This document shows, piece by piece, positions 33,874 through 47,024 of a stretch of 64,000 nt of DNA. The notes under the pieces were generated by a model. That model was not told where the DNA came from and did not search any database. It saw only the letters and a program-made list of their open reading frames with translations. The first letter of the stretch is position 1, and the number at the start of each line of letters is the position of its first letter. The stretch covers positions 22,949,667-23,013,666 of the forward strand of contig JBBCBC010000007.1 in the NCBI GenBank assembly GCA_037126765.1, given 5' to 3'. Origin of the DNA: Stenogyne calaminthoides (taxonomy: Eukaryota > Streptophyta > Magnoliopsida > Lamiales > Lamiaceae). A program made the translations under genes and the position numbers.

Positions 33874-35451
33874 TGTTAGTGTTAGTGTCCTAGAGACAAT
33901 TCATTGTAAGGACATAATGCTCAAATAATATTTAGTATTGATTTAATATTATTGTTTATTTAATATTAAACATATGGCGTTGCACTCATTAGAATATTAT
34001 GTTTGATTGTTTGCATTTGTTCTTATATGTGTTCCCTTAAGTCATTGCTATCATTGAGTGAGTGAGAACTCAAATGACCTAAGCATGATTCTCAAAGAGC
34101 CCCAATCAGGGATCATCAAGAATGGGATATTGATGATGCAATGGAGATTGGTGTGCGATCTGCATCATACTCTTAGAGAGTGTAGTGAGATCTCACTTAC
34201 TACGAGATACTAGGTATCTCATGATGGATGCACAAATACCTTAGAGGGTATTGGTATACCCATCCGATAAACCGTTTGATGTAGTTCCACTATATGTGTC
34301 TACGGGTGTCTCGGTTAGTGGGAGCGATGCGATACTCCTTTGACTTGAGGTCAATACGCACGACATGTGTGGAGTGATGAACTTTGACCATGACCGACGC
34401 TTGCACCCTTCCATGGGTATATATGGCTTGGATTGGGTTCATCACGAAGTGCATGTGCGTAGTAGTTGAGCCAATAAAAGGATTCATTTCTCAAAGTGGA
34501 TTTAGAGATAATACTCATCTTCTCATCGTAATTGGATCAAAGTCATTGGCCAATGCACGCCAACTTGGACTTTGTGGCCAAGTGTGACATAAGTGATCAA
34601 TTAGTGATTAGAGATAAATTGATTAAGTTATTTGAATAGACACTTCATCATGTTCAAGGCTTAATCGAGTATTCGTGAATGAAAGGAGAAAATCGTAATA
34701 GCCCATGTTTCAATTACAGGTAGTTGCGCGTTTCCACGCAACATACCTCACATATTGAGAATGTCTGATTTATTGTCTAGGGTTCAAACCGTTAGTATGA
34801 CTAATCGCTCGGTATATGAGGGTCTATGGGTCACACAACAAGTAACAGTTGTTTACTAATTATAGTTGGTTGATTAAATGTTAAATTAGATTTAATATTT
34901 AATTTATGGAGAAGTAATTAATAATAGATTAATTTGGAATTAATTATTATTAATATTTAATTAAATTGTATTTAATTAAATAATAATTCCCAATAATAAT
35001 ATTTGGAATATTATTGTAGGATTTAATATATGTGGAATTTAAATCCGTAGAGATTTTATATGTGGGAACAAATCTAAGAGATTTATTTAAATAAAGATTA
35101 GGGATTTTATTTCCCAAATCAAGTTAGCTTGAGATTTAAGCTAAAGCTCTCCTATATATATATGAGCTCTTGAGAATTCATAATACGGGACTTTATATTT
35201 TCTCCATAAAATCTCTAAGTTAGAATTTTCCTAGCAATTTCATCTCGGGGATTCAACGCTGGCTGATCTGTGCAAGTTAGTAAACGACTGTTACGTGGAT
35301 ACCATAGTTGAGGAATCCATGTACGAATTGCTATAAGAATTCTGTTTATGTTTACTCGTATTTAATTATGCAATTAATTATTCGTTGTTGGTGAACTGTT
35401 TATTTTCCGCTGCGCATGTATTACGTGTTTACGTGCCTCTAAATTCCAACA
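33874..35451 (+). repeat. Solo LTR inserted in SIRE gag
   Basis: A 1578-bp unit starting TGTTAGTG and ending AATTCCAACA interrupts gag between codons that rejoin exactly when it is removed. The flanks AACAC (33869-33873) and AACAA (35452-35456) are a 5-bp TSD with one mismatch. A TATATATATA run lies at 35153-35162. It does not belong to the copia LTR family of 1656-3503 by eye. No internal region remains. Confidence 0.82.
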
Positions 35452-35456
35452 AACAA

Positions 35457-37164
35457 GTGAGAAGATCAAGTATCTCAAGACTGCCAAGCAGATGTGGGAT
35501 ACTCTTGCTGAAATGTGCGAAGAAAATGATCTGATTAAGGACAACAGATTGCAAGCTGAATTGATAAAGTTTGAAAAACTCAAGATGCTGCCAAATGATA
35601 CCATAAATTAGGTCGATGGAAGAATCACCATGTCAGTCAACAAGCTTCGTGAACTGGGACGAGAAATGTCTGACAAGGACATCAACTACAAGATCTTGAG
35701 GTCCCTGACCAAGAAATGGAACATGAAAGTAACGGTGATAAAGGATTGTCAAGATATTGCGAAGATGAAGCCAAGCAACCTGTTTCTAAGTTTAAAGGCT
35801 CATGAATTTGATCTGATTGAGAGATGACAAGAAGAAGAAGACGAGTCAACTGCCTAAGCTACATCTGGCACATCAAAAGCAGTTGCATTCAAGGCAGCTA
35901 GCAGCAGTTTGAAGTCTACTGAACCTATTGGAAATATCATGAGTCAGGCTGAACAAATTGCTTTGCTAACCAGAAAGCTTGAACGATCCAATGTTCAACT
36001 GGGAAAATATCGGAAATTTTATAGAGACTATCAGAACAGGAGAGGAAGAGATAGGAGATCTACTGACATATCACAAGGAATCATTCTGATGACAGGAGAG
36101 ATGATCATAGAGAGGACCGCAGAGAAGATAAGAAGAGAGATGATCGTTCTGACAGAAGGAATTCTGATTACAGGCAAACTAAGAAGTCACCTGACAGATC
36201 TTACAGAAGAAATGATTCACCTGGCAGAAGAAATTCCGCGGAACCTGGAGCATGTTTCAACTATCAGAAACCAGGTCATTACAGTGTGGATTGCCCTGAC
36301 CTAACTCCAAAAGAAAGAGAAGATAAGCAGAATAGAAGAGAGCAAAGATACAGAGACAGAAAAGCTATGGTAGTTGATACATCTGGGATAGATGATTCCT
36401 ATCTACCATCAGATGATTCTGGTTACTCATCTGTAGAAGACTTCTGCCTGATGACCACTACTGATGACGTTGACGACTTCGACGATCTGATGTTTTCATC
36501 TGATGACGACATGTGTCTCATGGCCAAGGATGCTGATCAAACTGAGGTAACCTCTAAACCTTCTGTGTTTTTTGTTTCCACACCTGTTGTGCTGAGCACA
36601 CCTGCTGGAAAGATTGACCTGCAGCTCTACAATGAGCAATTGCTTGATGATCTCTCTAATGCAGTAGACACTTATACAATAGTGGAAGCTGAGAACAATA
36701 AGCTAAGGGCTGAGAACATCCAGTTTCTCAAGGATAATGCTGTAAGTAAAGCTGCTGAACTAAAATCAGTTGAGACTGTTCAGAAGATGACTATAGAACT
36801 GGATTTTCTGAAAGTCAGCTCTTCTGATCAGGGTAAACTGGTTAAGGAACAACAAGCTGATGATCTCAAAATCCTCCAAGCTAAGTTTGATGAACTCTTC
36901 CGACTGCATGAGAGTCTAAAACAAAGTGAGGACAATTTGCGAAAGAAAGTAGAAAGTTTTGGAAAAACTTCTAAAAATGTTGATGAAATAACAAACTACT
37001 TTCGGAAGCCAACTGATAAGAAGGGTATTGGATTTGATAGCCCTTCTGGATCCTCATATGTCCAACCTGGTTCACATTCTAAAAGTGAATTTAGGAAGGT
37101 TTCTGGACAAGATACACGATATACCAAATATGTACCGAAGAAGGGAAAAAGACCTGCTGAATAG
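35457..37164 (+). pseudogene. SIRE gag, central and C-terminal part with altered zinc knuckle
   Basis: Gag capsid-like segment (AKQMWDTLAEMCEEND, then LKMLPNDTIN) with a TAA near 35609 and a TGA at 35825-35827. After a frameshift near 36080 an Arg/Asp-rich stretch leads to the zinc knuckle CFNYQKPGHYSVDC at 36253-36294. The second cysteine of CX2CX4HX4C is tyrosine, which should abolish zinc binding. It is followed by an acidic Ser/Asp-rich segment and a coiled-coil-like region (36601-36980; LYNEQLLDDLSNAV). The frame ends at 37164. Confidence 0.82.
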
Positions 37165-39631
37165 GAAAGGCGGCTGTCTGATCAGAAAGAAAACAGAAAT
37201 GGACCCCACCTGATTAGCATCAGCCGAGGAATCAACAGAAGAACTCTGTTCTTCTGAAGAGACCTCAGCCTAATCAGTAGATTAGGAATCAGAAAGGACA
37301 ATCTCGCAAGGGAAAGTCTAATCTGAAACCTAATCAGGTCAAGCTTCCTAACCAGCATGCTAAGGGTAAACTACAGAAACCATTTGTGCAAAAGAGATAT
37401 GAATCTTTTAATGGTAACAGTCGTACCTATCCCTTTAACCAAAAATCCAGGACGTCTTCACCTGAACCACACTGGATTAAAAGAAGATAGACTAATCAGA
37501 AAAATCCCAAGTCTTCTAACTTATCCAAGGTTCACACTCATAATCATACTGACCAGAAAGCACATGAAGAGATGTATGATTATGTAGATGCTTATGGGAG
37601 ACAAATTATGCCTTCTGATCTTGATGATTACCATAGAAGTGCCCTGTTTGTTTGGATCCCGAAAGGTAACACTAACCCCTCAGGACCCAATCCTACAGGG
37701 GTACCTAAAGCCTGATTTGATTGCAGGATCGCGTGGGTTTGGCCAATAAGGGAGGTGTACAAGCAACTATCTAGTACATTGATAGTGGATGCTCAAGGCA
37801 CATGACTGGCAACAAACATCTCCTCCGTTCATACATAGAACTAGAAGGCCCATGTGTACTCTTTGGTGACGACAACTTTGGTTTTTACCAGAGGAGTTGG
37901 AACCTTAGTGAATGATGATGTACAGGTAACTGGAGTCTCGTATGTCGATGGTTTAAAGCACAACCTATTATCGGTTTCACAATTCTAGGACAACGGATTC
38001 AACGTTGAGTTCTCGACTGATCAATGCACTATCAAGAATCGAGTCACTCAACAGATTTTGCTAACTGGTTCCAGAAAGGGAACGATCTACACTGCAGACT
38101 GGAACAGTTGTCCAAGAAATGCATGTCTGATTGTTAGGAGTTCCAAAAGCACCAGTTGGCTCTGGCACAAGAGAATGAGTCATCTGAACTTTAAGACTCT
38201 TAACAAGATAGCAATGATGTCCCTGGTTGAGGGTCTCCCGAATGAGGTATTCTCTAAGGATCAGATATATGTCGCATGTCAGAAAGGAAAACAGGTTAAA
38301 GCCTCATTTAAGGGGATCCCATGAACAGCATCCAGCAGAGTATTGCAACTGCTCAACATGGATTTGTTCGGACCAGCTTCACCACTTAGTTTCAGCGGAC
38401 GCAAATACACTCTGGTGATCGTGGATGATTATTCCAAGTTTACTTGGGTTGTATTCTTGTATAAGAAGAATGAAACTACAACAAAGATACCTGAGCTCTC
38501 AAGAGATTACAGAATGAGAAGGGTGTCAGTATCGTGAAAATCAGATCAGATAAAGGTAAAGAGTTTCTGAACTCCTTTATAACTAATGTTTGCACTGAGT
38601 TTAGTATATAACATGAAACATCAGCCGCTAGAACGCCACAACAGAAAGGTGTAGCAGAACGAAGAAACAAATCACTCAAAGAAGTTGTTCGCACAATGTT
38701 AGCTGAACATGTAACTCCAAACCGTTTCTGGGCAGAAGCTATCAATTTTGTATGTCACACTCAGAACAGATGCTCTCTGACGAAGACTCACTTCAAAACA
38801 ACTGTGGAAGGGCAGAAAACCTCGTGTTTCTTACTTCCATATTTTTGGGTGCAAGTGTTTCATTCACAATAATGGGAAGAGTCAGTTGAAAACCTTTGAG
38901 GCTAAGTCAGATGAGGGTATATTCTTAGGATATTCCTTAACCAGCAAAGCCTTCAGGATGTTCAACAGGCGAACCCTAGTTGTGGAGGAGACACCTCATG
39001 TGGTCTTTGATGAGACATCCTTGGAACAAGAGAAATCTGCCTCAGAACAAGCAGTACCTGATGCTCAGAAAATGGATCAGTTAAGTATCAACGAAAAGGG
39101 ATCAGATCACATAACAGTGTATGTTCCTAAAGTTGATCTTAATGATTCACCAGGTCAATCAAACCCTAAGGTACGTACAACTATCGATGAAGAAGCTGGT
39201 ACAGCTGAGACAATATCAACTAAACCATCTGGTTCAGGGAGAACACCTGATGTTCCGGCAGACAGACATCAGCCTATGATGACTCCAACATCAGCTGAGA
39301 CTTGTCCATGTCAAGTGGATCCTATTACTGTACCACTCCCAACCTCTAGTGACTCAATATCAGAAGAATATGACAATATCCAAACTGTTATACATCAGAA
39401 AAGAAGGACTTGGTTGAAAGACCATCCGACTGATCAGATAATCTGCAATCATAATGCCCGAGTCCAAACTAGACATCAGGTTGGTGAAAGTGCTATTTAT
39501 TGTTGTTATCTGTCTTTGAAGGAACCTACCACAATAGAAGAAGTCATACAAGATTTCAGCTGGATTCTAGCTATGCAAGAAGAATTAGAGCAGTTCGAGA
39601 GGAATCAGGTTTGGGAACTTGTAGATAGACC
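37165..39631 (+). pseudogene. SIRE pol: protease, integrase, start of RT
   Basis: Fragmented pol. Protease core YIDSGCSRHMTG is near 37777-37812. The integrase zinc region is at 38152-38300: WHKRMSHLNF supplies both histidines, but the first cysteine of the C-x2-C pair is tyrosine (YVACQKGKQ). The core blocks LLNMDLFGP (38349), IVDDYSKFTWVVFL, KIRSDKGKEF and TPQQKGVAERRN are spread over three frames. A 249-codon open stretch (38886-39631) carries the integrase C-terminus (GIFLGYS) and the linker to RT, ending at NQVWELVDRP where a copia element is inserted. Confidence 0.85.
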
Positions 39632-41480
39632 TGTTGGGATAACATATGACAGGATCTATCGGGATGGCCTCATAAACACAAATTTAAATTAACAATTATT
39701 ATTAGCATGAATTTTCCTAAGTGAATTCAAATAATAATTCATCCAACAACAACATGCAAATAATATTCACGTAAAATATCCTAGCATGCGGAATTTCTAG
39801 GAGTTTACATAAACTTACCAATTGGAGAGACGCCCTGAGACAGACAGGATCAAGTATCTGGATACCCACCAAAAGTCCTTCTCAAGTATTCCCAAGTCCT
39901 CGTCCAATAACCCCGGTGGAAGGTCCTCCAATGAACGATTTATAAAACAAGGAAAATAAAATTATTGTTGCACCACCTTTGTGGATTTCTAATATTTCCA
40001 ACACATGGAACACCAGTTGGGAATGAAAAATTCATCCCATATTTATAAGACAGGGGGGTTCGAAATTTTGGAGCATAATTAGGGCTAGGAAAGATCTTTT
40101 CTTGATCTCCAAGAAATCTTGAATATATCCAATATATTCTTCTTTCCATGTGTATTTTTCCACAAAAATCTCACACCCTCAATATGGCCTAAATTTTCAA
40201 AAATTAAGAAAAGAATTTCAAGATTGGATCTTTCTTGAATTTATGAGATATTCTTGTATTCCAAGAATACATATCTTCCATAAAATCTTTCCAAGAAAAT
40301 CAAGAAAATCTTTCTTCCCTTTTTTATGCAAGATTTTCAAAAATTCCCTATTAAAGAAGCCAAGTGGGAGTTTCTTTGAATTTATGGGATAATCTTATAT
40401 TCCAAGAATACATTATCTCATTTCCATAAAATCTTTTCAAGAAAATCCTTCTCCCTCTTTTCTTTAATATTTTCGAAAATAATAGGAAATATTGCAACAA
40501 TATATTTATTTTATTTTAAACACCTTTTATTTATTGGACTATTATTTGGGGTACTTGAGGGACCTTTAGGAGAATTAAGATGGACCTTCCAATGGACTTC
40601 TGAATTCCAATATTGAGCCACAATATAATTCAGTCCATTAATATTAATTAATACCATTATATAATTAATATTGCACTATCCAATCTTAACCCATATTATG
40701 GTATTATGGCTCCCGGTTATTATTTCTCGTGTTTAAGATTATTTAGTCCGTTAATTAATTAAGCCACTGAAAAACTTTATATTAATTAATATATTTATCC
40801 TTGGAGTAAGGACAGCCCAGCTTTATTATCCATACCGGAAAATTAATTCCACTTGCAAGATTTGGTATGATAAAGGTTATGGGCCCACCAAGGGGACCAA
40901 TCAAGCAAGAATTTTGCAAGCACATGATTCTCTGTATTAATTTAGCAACTGTCGTGCAATTAATATTATTACCCAAGATATAGGGTATCGAAGTCGCAAT
41001 GATTCTCTTCCCATTTATAAATCAAATCAATAGCTACTAATCACACACAATCATTATTAAGTGACAGAGATTAAGAAATCAATAACCAATGAGGTCTAAC
41101 TCTTCATCCCTTAAGTCAGTACGAATGAGTTTATCCTCTTTGTAGGTCAACTTCAGCGCATCGAATGCACTAGTGTAATATCTTGGTCAAGACAAGCCAA
41201 TTTGAGCCTTACACATCAACTTCTACCAATAGATTGTTCGGATCTATCTAAGTTGTGAAACACGCACTCGTATACATGGAACTGTTAACGTGATCTTCTG
41301 TGATCTAGTATCACCACGTTAACTACAATGTAACACTTGCTACAAACGGTTTGCAATAAATATATATATAACATTCAATCATATTTAAAGTAACAGTGAT
41401 AAACAATTTATTTCAGTAAATAAGTGTTTAATACATAGGTTATACAAAGTAAAAGCATACTTTCACGTATAACTCCAACA
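39632..41480 (-). repeat. 3' LTR of the nested copia element
   Basis: 1849 bp, plus-strand start TGTTGGGATAACATATG and end AACTCCAACA. Minus-strand TATAAATA at 40040-40047. Pair of 47025-48862. Confidence 0.95.
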
Positions 41481-41481
41481 A

Positions 41482-41501
41482 TCTCCCACTTATACTCAAA
41501 G
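41482..41501 (-). other. Polypurine tract of the nested copia element
   Basis: On the minus strand CTTTGAGTATAAGTGGGAGA ends one base before the 3' LTR. A near-identical copy lies 100 bases upstream at 41582-41601, just after the pol stop. Confidence 0.8.
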
Positions 41502-41581
41502 TCTGCTTTTAAGTATACCACAGCATGTCTGATGTATTATCTGGTGACATCTAATATCACCTACATCAACCTAATAATATT

Positions 41582-41601
41582 TCTCCCACTTATATTCAAA
41601 G
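41582..41601 (-). other. Second, upstream polypurine-tract copy
   Basis: Minus-strand CTTTGAATATAAGTGGGAGA, one mismatch to the LTR-adjacent tract. It overlaps the last codons and stop of pol (NLL*). Confidence 0.6.
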
Positions 41602-44600
41602 CAGATTGGCAACGCTCTTGACACTCATTCCTTCCACATGTCTCTCGAATGTTAACTTAGGCAAACCCTTTGTGAATGGATCAGCTAGGTTGTCTTCCGA
41701 CGCGATCTTTGCCACCTCTATATCTCCTCTCTTAACGATTTCTCGTATAAGATGGTATTTCCTTTCAATGTATTTGCTGGCCTTGTGGGCTCTCGGTTCC
41801 CTTAAATTTGCAACTTCTCCGGCATTATCACAAAAGACCGTGATTGTGTTGGGCAAATCCGGAACAACGTCCAAGTCCACTAGGAAGTTCTTGAGCCACA
41901 CCGCTTCTTTCGCTGCTTCACAAGCAGCTACATATTTGACTTCCATGGTAGAATCTACGATGCATTTCTGTTTAACGCTTCTCCATATTACAGCTCCTCC
42001 CCCCAGATAAAACACACTGCCCGAGGTAGATTTTCTCGAATCTAGGTATGATTGGAAATTCGAGTCCGTGTATCCCACTAAAAATAAACTGTCTGACTGA
42101 TAAACTAGCATTCTATCTCGAGTTCTTTTCAGATACTTCAGAATGTTCTTAACAGCAGTCCAATGTTGATTTCCGGGATTGCTCTGATATCTTGCTACCA
42201 TGCCTACGGCGTAGCAGATATCCGGTCTCGTACACAACATAGCATACATGAGGCTTCCCACTGCCGACGCATAAGGAATCCCTCTCATGTCATCTATCTC
42301 CCTTTGTGTCTTAGGGCACATGTCTTTCGATAGACGGATTCCGTGCCTGAAAGGTACAAAACCCTTCTTGGAATCTTGCATGTTGAAATGCTTCAAAACG
42401 GTATCTATGTATGAAGCTTGCGATAAGTCAATCATTCTTTTCTATCGATCTCGAGTGATCTTGATCCCAAGAACATGACCGGCTTCCCCTAAGTCCTTCA
42501 TATCAAACTGTTTTGACAGCCATACCCTTACGTCTGACAAAACCTTTACATCGCTTCCTATGAGCAGAATATCATCTACGTATAGTACTAGGAATACCAA
42601 GGCAGTTCCATCACACTTTCTATAAACACAACTCTCGAAATCGTTTTGATCAAACCCATAAGATTTGATTACATGATCAAAACATTGGTTCCAAGCCCGA
42701 GATGCTTGCTTAAGTCCATAAATGGACTTCTTCAGCTTGCACACAAGGTGTTCTTGGCCTTTTTCGATGAAACCTTCGGGGTGTTGCATATAGATTTCCT
42801 CGTCAAGACTCCCGTTAAAGAAAGCTGTCTTGACATCCATTTGTCAGATCTCAAAATCTAGATGCGCAGCTATTGCCAAGAGAATATGAATGGACTTAAG
42901 CATGGCTACAGGCGAAAAGGTTTCTTCATAATCGATACCCTCTTTCTGAGTGTATCCCTTTGCCACAAGCCTAGCTTTAAAGGTTTCCACCTTCCCGTCC
43001 GGTCCTCTTTTCCTCTTGTAGACCCACTTGCATCAAATGGGTTTTACCCCACTGGGTGGTACAACTAGCTCCCACACCTGATTATGATCCATTGAGCCCA
43101 TCTCGGCTTCCATCGCGGTTTTCCAAGATTTTGAATCCTTATCTTAGACCGTCTCCTTGTAGGACCAGGGGTCTGATTCACTATCCCCGGGGACCAAATC
43201 CGAAGATTCTCCTATCCCCATGAATCTCTCAGGTTATCGATAAATCCTCCCACTACGACGAGGTTCCGATTGTGTCGGTGTGACGCTTGGTATATCTACC
43301 TGTACGGTTGGTATAGGAGTTTGCCCTCTTATTTCGTTTAAGGTAATCTCACTTTTGGGCTTTCGATTGTTCATAAAGTCTTCTTCCAAAAATCTAAAGT
43401 GCGTACTTATTACCACCTTTTGATCTTCGAGACCATAGAACATGCACCCTTTCGTTCCCATGGGATATCCTATAAACAACCTTAGTTTCGATCATGCATC
43501 CAGCTTACCGGCTTCCTTGTCTAGCACATATGCCGGACACCCCCAAATTCTGAGGTGTCTCAGACTGGGCTTGCGCCCGGTACACAACTCTTTAGGGGTT
43601 TTGGGAACCGATTTGGATGGCACCAGATTCAGAACGTAAGCCATTGTTTCCAAGGCATGACCCCAAAATGACTTGGGTAGATCTAAATAACTCATCATGG
43701 ATCTGACCATTTCTAAGAGTGTTCTGTTTCTTCGTTCTGCAACCCCATTTTGTTGAGGGGTTCCGGGTGCAGTCAACTGGGAAACAATGCCCTCGTCTGA
43801 CAGGTAGTTCAAAAACTCATCGCTGAGGTATTCATCTCCACGATCAGATCGTAGAAACTTGATACTCTTTTCCTGATGATTCTCCACTTCGGCTTTGAAC
43901 TCCTTGAATTTATCAAAGGTTTTCGATTTATGTTTCATGAGGAAAATGTACCTGAACCTTGAGTAATCATCCGTGAAAGTCACGAAATACTCATAGCCAC
44001 CTCTAGCTTTGGTTGACATTGGACCACACACGTCAGTATGAACGATTTGCAACACTTCTGTGGCTCTACTCCCCTTGGCTCCAAATGCCCTCTTGGTCAT
44101 CTTACCCCCCAAACATGATTCGCAGGTTGGAAGTGGTTCTAACTGTAGGTCCGACAGTGAACCATCTTTCACCAACCTTTGGATCCTATTTAGATTAATA
44201 TGACCCAGTCTTAGATGCCATAGAAGTGTCTCGTTCACATTTTCTGAACGTTTTCTCTTATTACATGAAACGGTCGATGTGTTATAAGATGCATTTTTTG
44301 AGTGGTGTGCACAGTTAATAGTATAGAGATTGTTCCGTAAAATTCCATGACAGATAAACACATCATTACGATAAACAGTAACTTGCTTAGAAAAACGAAC
44401 AGAATATCCATCATTAATAAGTTTAGCAATTGAAATAAGGTTTTTGCGAAAAACTGGAACATAAAGAACATCTCTCAAAACTAAAAACTTATCTTCAAAA
44501 GACAGGTGCACGTCTCCCACTGCTTCAGCTGCTACTCTCGTAGCATCGTCCAGTGTGATGAGGATCTCACTTCCACTAAGTTGTCGGGTTAGTTTGAACC

Positions 44601-45540
44601 CCTGTAACGTGAAACAAACATGATCAGTGGATCCCGTATCCATTACCCACGAGTGGGTAGCATACGCCGCTAAACAAGTTTCAACAACTAGCGTGTGAGA
44701 ATTACCTTTCTTTCCTCTCCTTTTGGGATTGGAACAGGCATTCCTCCAATGTCCTTTTTCACCACAGTTGAAACACTTCCCCTTTGGATTCCTTTTGACA
44801 CCCATCCATTTGACCTTCTTTTCTCTACCTTTCTTGGCAGTGAGGTTTCCTTGGTTTCCACCATCCATTTTTTCATCATCCTTGCCCTCCGTTGGCCTAG
44901 ATTTTGAGAAAAAACTTTTGGTCACCAAGGCTTCATCTTCTTGTCCCATATGTTTCTCTATCGTCTCCAAAGCTTCTTGAAGAGTATCCATAGTGAACAT
45001 GTGATCACTCATCACAAAACTACAGTAAAACTCATCAAAACATTTTGGAAGAGTCAGGAACAAAGAATCGACTTGAACCTCACTACTATACTTAGCACCG
45101 AGATAAGCAAGCTTGTCAAAATAACGCTTGACCTTGAGAACATGATCCCTTACGGGTGTTCCCTCAGTCATTTTCAGCATTGTCACGCCATCACATTTGA
45201 ACTGATCGATCATGCGGTTCTTTGTTAAAAACATATCTTCGAGACTTTGCATAATTTCCACAGTAGATTCAACACCTTCATGAATGTATTTCAAATCTTC
45301 AGACAAAGATGTCAAGATTATATACTTCATAGGTTCATTGGCCTGCTCCCAGTCATTATAAAGATCTCTCGCTTCGGTTGATCTTTTAGTTGGCTTGTTT
45401 GACTTGGGCATCTCGAGAACCCAATTGTGTTCTTGTGCAGGTAGGACAAAACTCATATTTCGTTTCCAAATAACATAGTTATCATCAGTTAATTGATGTT
45501 CTTTGAGTGTATATAACAGTGGATTAAAAGGTTGCGACAT
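41596..45540 (-). pseudogene. Copia gag-pol, one frame, broken by six in-frame stops
   Basis: Polyprotein of about 1315 codons in a single frame. Gag starts at 45540 (MSQPFNPLLYTLKEHQ), with zinc knuckle CFNCGEKGHWRNAC near 44770. Protease motif MDTGSTDHVC near 44640. Integrase has WHLRLGHIN and CESC (zinc region), HTDVCGPM, FLRSDRGDEYLS and TPQQNGVAERRN. RT has TAFFNG, LKQASRAW and YVDDILL. RNase H has YTDSNFQS, KYIERKYHLI and a normal end NLL. Premature stops are at 43492-43494 (TGA), 43234-43236 (TAA), 43144-43146 (TAA), 43033-43035 (TGA), 42844-42846 (TGA) and 42442-42444 (TAG). I see no frameshift. All catalytic residues I can check are intact, so inactivation is by point mutation only. 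Confidence 0.93.
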
Positions 45541-47009
45541 GCTGAACTGAAATAAATAACAATTTGTGTAAGCACAAAATTATTACTCAATTCGATCACA
45601 TAATTCATATCAAAATCTCAAAACAATATGAACATGCATCAACCGACATCTCAAAACAGTTTAAATAGGTCACGTTGGGTGAACTGTTTATTTAAACACA
45701 TTCAAGCAGGTTAAAAAAAAGAACAGTTACAAACCTTTAATTCAAAATTAATAGTCGGCTCCCACTTGACCAATATAAAATTGACAGGGACTTCGGAGAA
45801 GTATATGCATATCAATTTTATACCTAAGTAATAACCTTGATTAAATACAGAATTATTACTTCGCTTTGTACGAGCCTCGTTGGGAGGGTCATCGTCGCCA
45901 CTAATAATAATTCAAAATCATCCTTTTGAGAATTTATTCATGTGAAATCCATCTTTTGGCTGTTCCGTTGGGGAAATTTCTCCAAAAGAATTCACAAATA
46001 AATAAATCATGGAGGTCAAATTTGACATAATTTTATTATCCGGAATAAAATTTGTCAATAATACATACTTAGTAATTTTCGAAAGTGAGATTTTCTTTTA
46101 GACAATTCTAAATCATGCAAACACATTTAAATAAATAAAATTGCACGAATTTAAAACAAGCATCAAGACTAAACAAATCACGTTGGTAACATATATCCAA
46201 CTGTCATGGTTTAAATTCCAAATCTTGATCTCGAGAAATCGTCCCTTCTTTTGCTTTTATTGTTTGTCTCGAAAAGCTCCCACTGAATCCGCAATAATTC
46301 TTTAAACGTCCTCCATTTCAGGTTAGGACGACGTCCGAAAAACGAGTAGCTCACGACCCGGAACGCGAGTAGCATGCGCCTAGGCGCATGCCCCGGTCCG
46401 GATCGGTCATCCCGCCCCATCGCCAATAGCCTTGCGCGCGCGAAGCATCGCCCGGACGTGCCCGCGTCCAGGGTCCCGCGCCCCGTCGCCCAGCTCGGCC
46501 CCGCTCACCTCGGCCCTCGCATGCCCAGCATGTGCCGAGTGCGGCCCTCGACGCCCACAGGCTCGCGCGCCTAGAGCGTCCGCCATGCCCCGTGCGTGAT
46601 CGCCCGGGTGGTGCACGCGGTCACTAGGCATTCCGCCTAGTCCGTGTGCTCCGCCTTGGCTCACGTACGTCCGGGCATTTGGACGTCCGTCTTTAATTCT
46701 CCGTCTCCATCTTCGTTCACGATCTGGTTATAATTTATTTACAAAAAATAAATAAACCTAGATCTAGACTAGTGTATTACATTGATCAAATCAAACAAAT
46801 CTTAATCTACTCGTGGATTTTCTCACGAGGCAAAACGAATCCGAACGAATCGAATTAAAAACCAACAATTTATTTGCATGTAAATAAGCACATTAAAATA
46901 ACATGACAATTGGATACCTGCAAAACAGATCTAACAGTTCTACTATCCAATTTCAATTTTAATGAACAACAATTTAAATTACAGTTTAAAAGATCAGAGC
47001 CCGAACCAG
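45541..47009 (-). other. Leader of the nested copia element with GC-rich segment
   Basis: An untranslated leader of about 1.47 kb. AT-rich flanks match the leader of element M (6813-8261). The centre, about 46325-46690, is GC-rich (CGCCTAGGCGCATGCCCC and similar) and differs from M's GC-rich block. Short GC-rich reading frames here have no recognisable domain. Confidence 0.75.
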
Positions 47010-47018
47010 GGCTCTGAT
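46993..47018 (-). other. Perfect 10-bp hairpin overlapping the primer site
   Basis: ATCAGAGCCC (46993-47002), loop GAACCA, GGGCTCTGAT (47009-47018). In the element RNA the arm nearest the LTR is most of the tRNA-Met binding site, so the primer site could be paired within the RNA. Confidence 0.75.
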
Positions 47019-47022
47019 ACCA
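47010..47022 (-). other. tRNA-iMet primer-binding site of the nested copia element
   Basis: Minus-strand TGGTATCAGAGCC, two bases from the 5' LTR end at 47025. Standard plant copia primer site. Confidence 0.93.
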
Positions 47023-47024
47023 GT

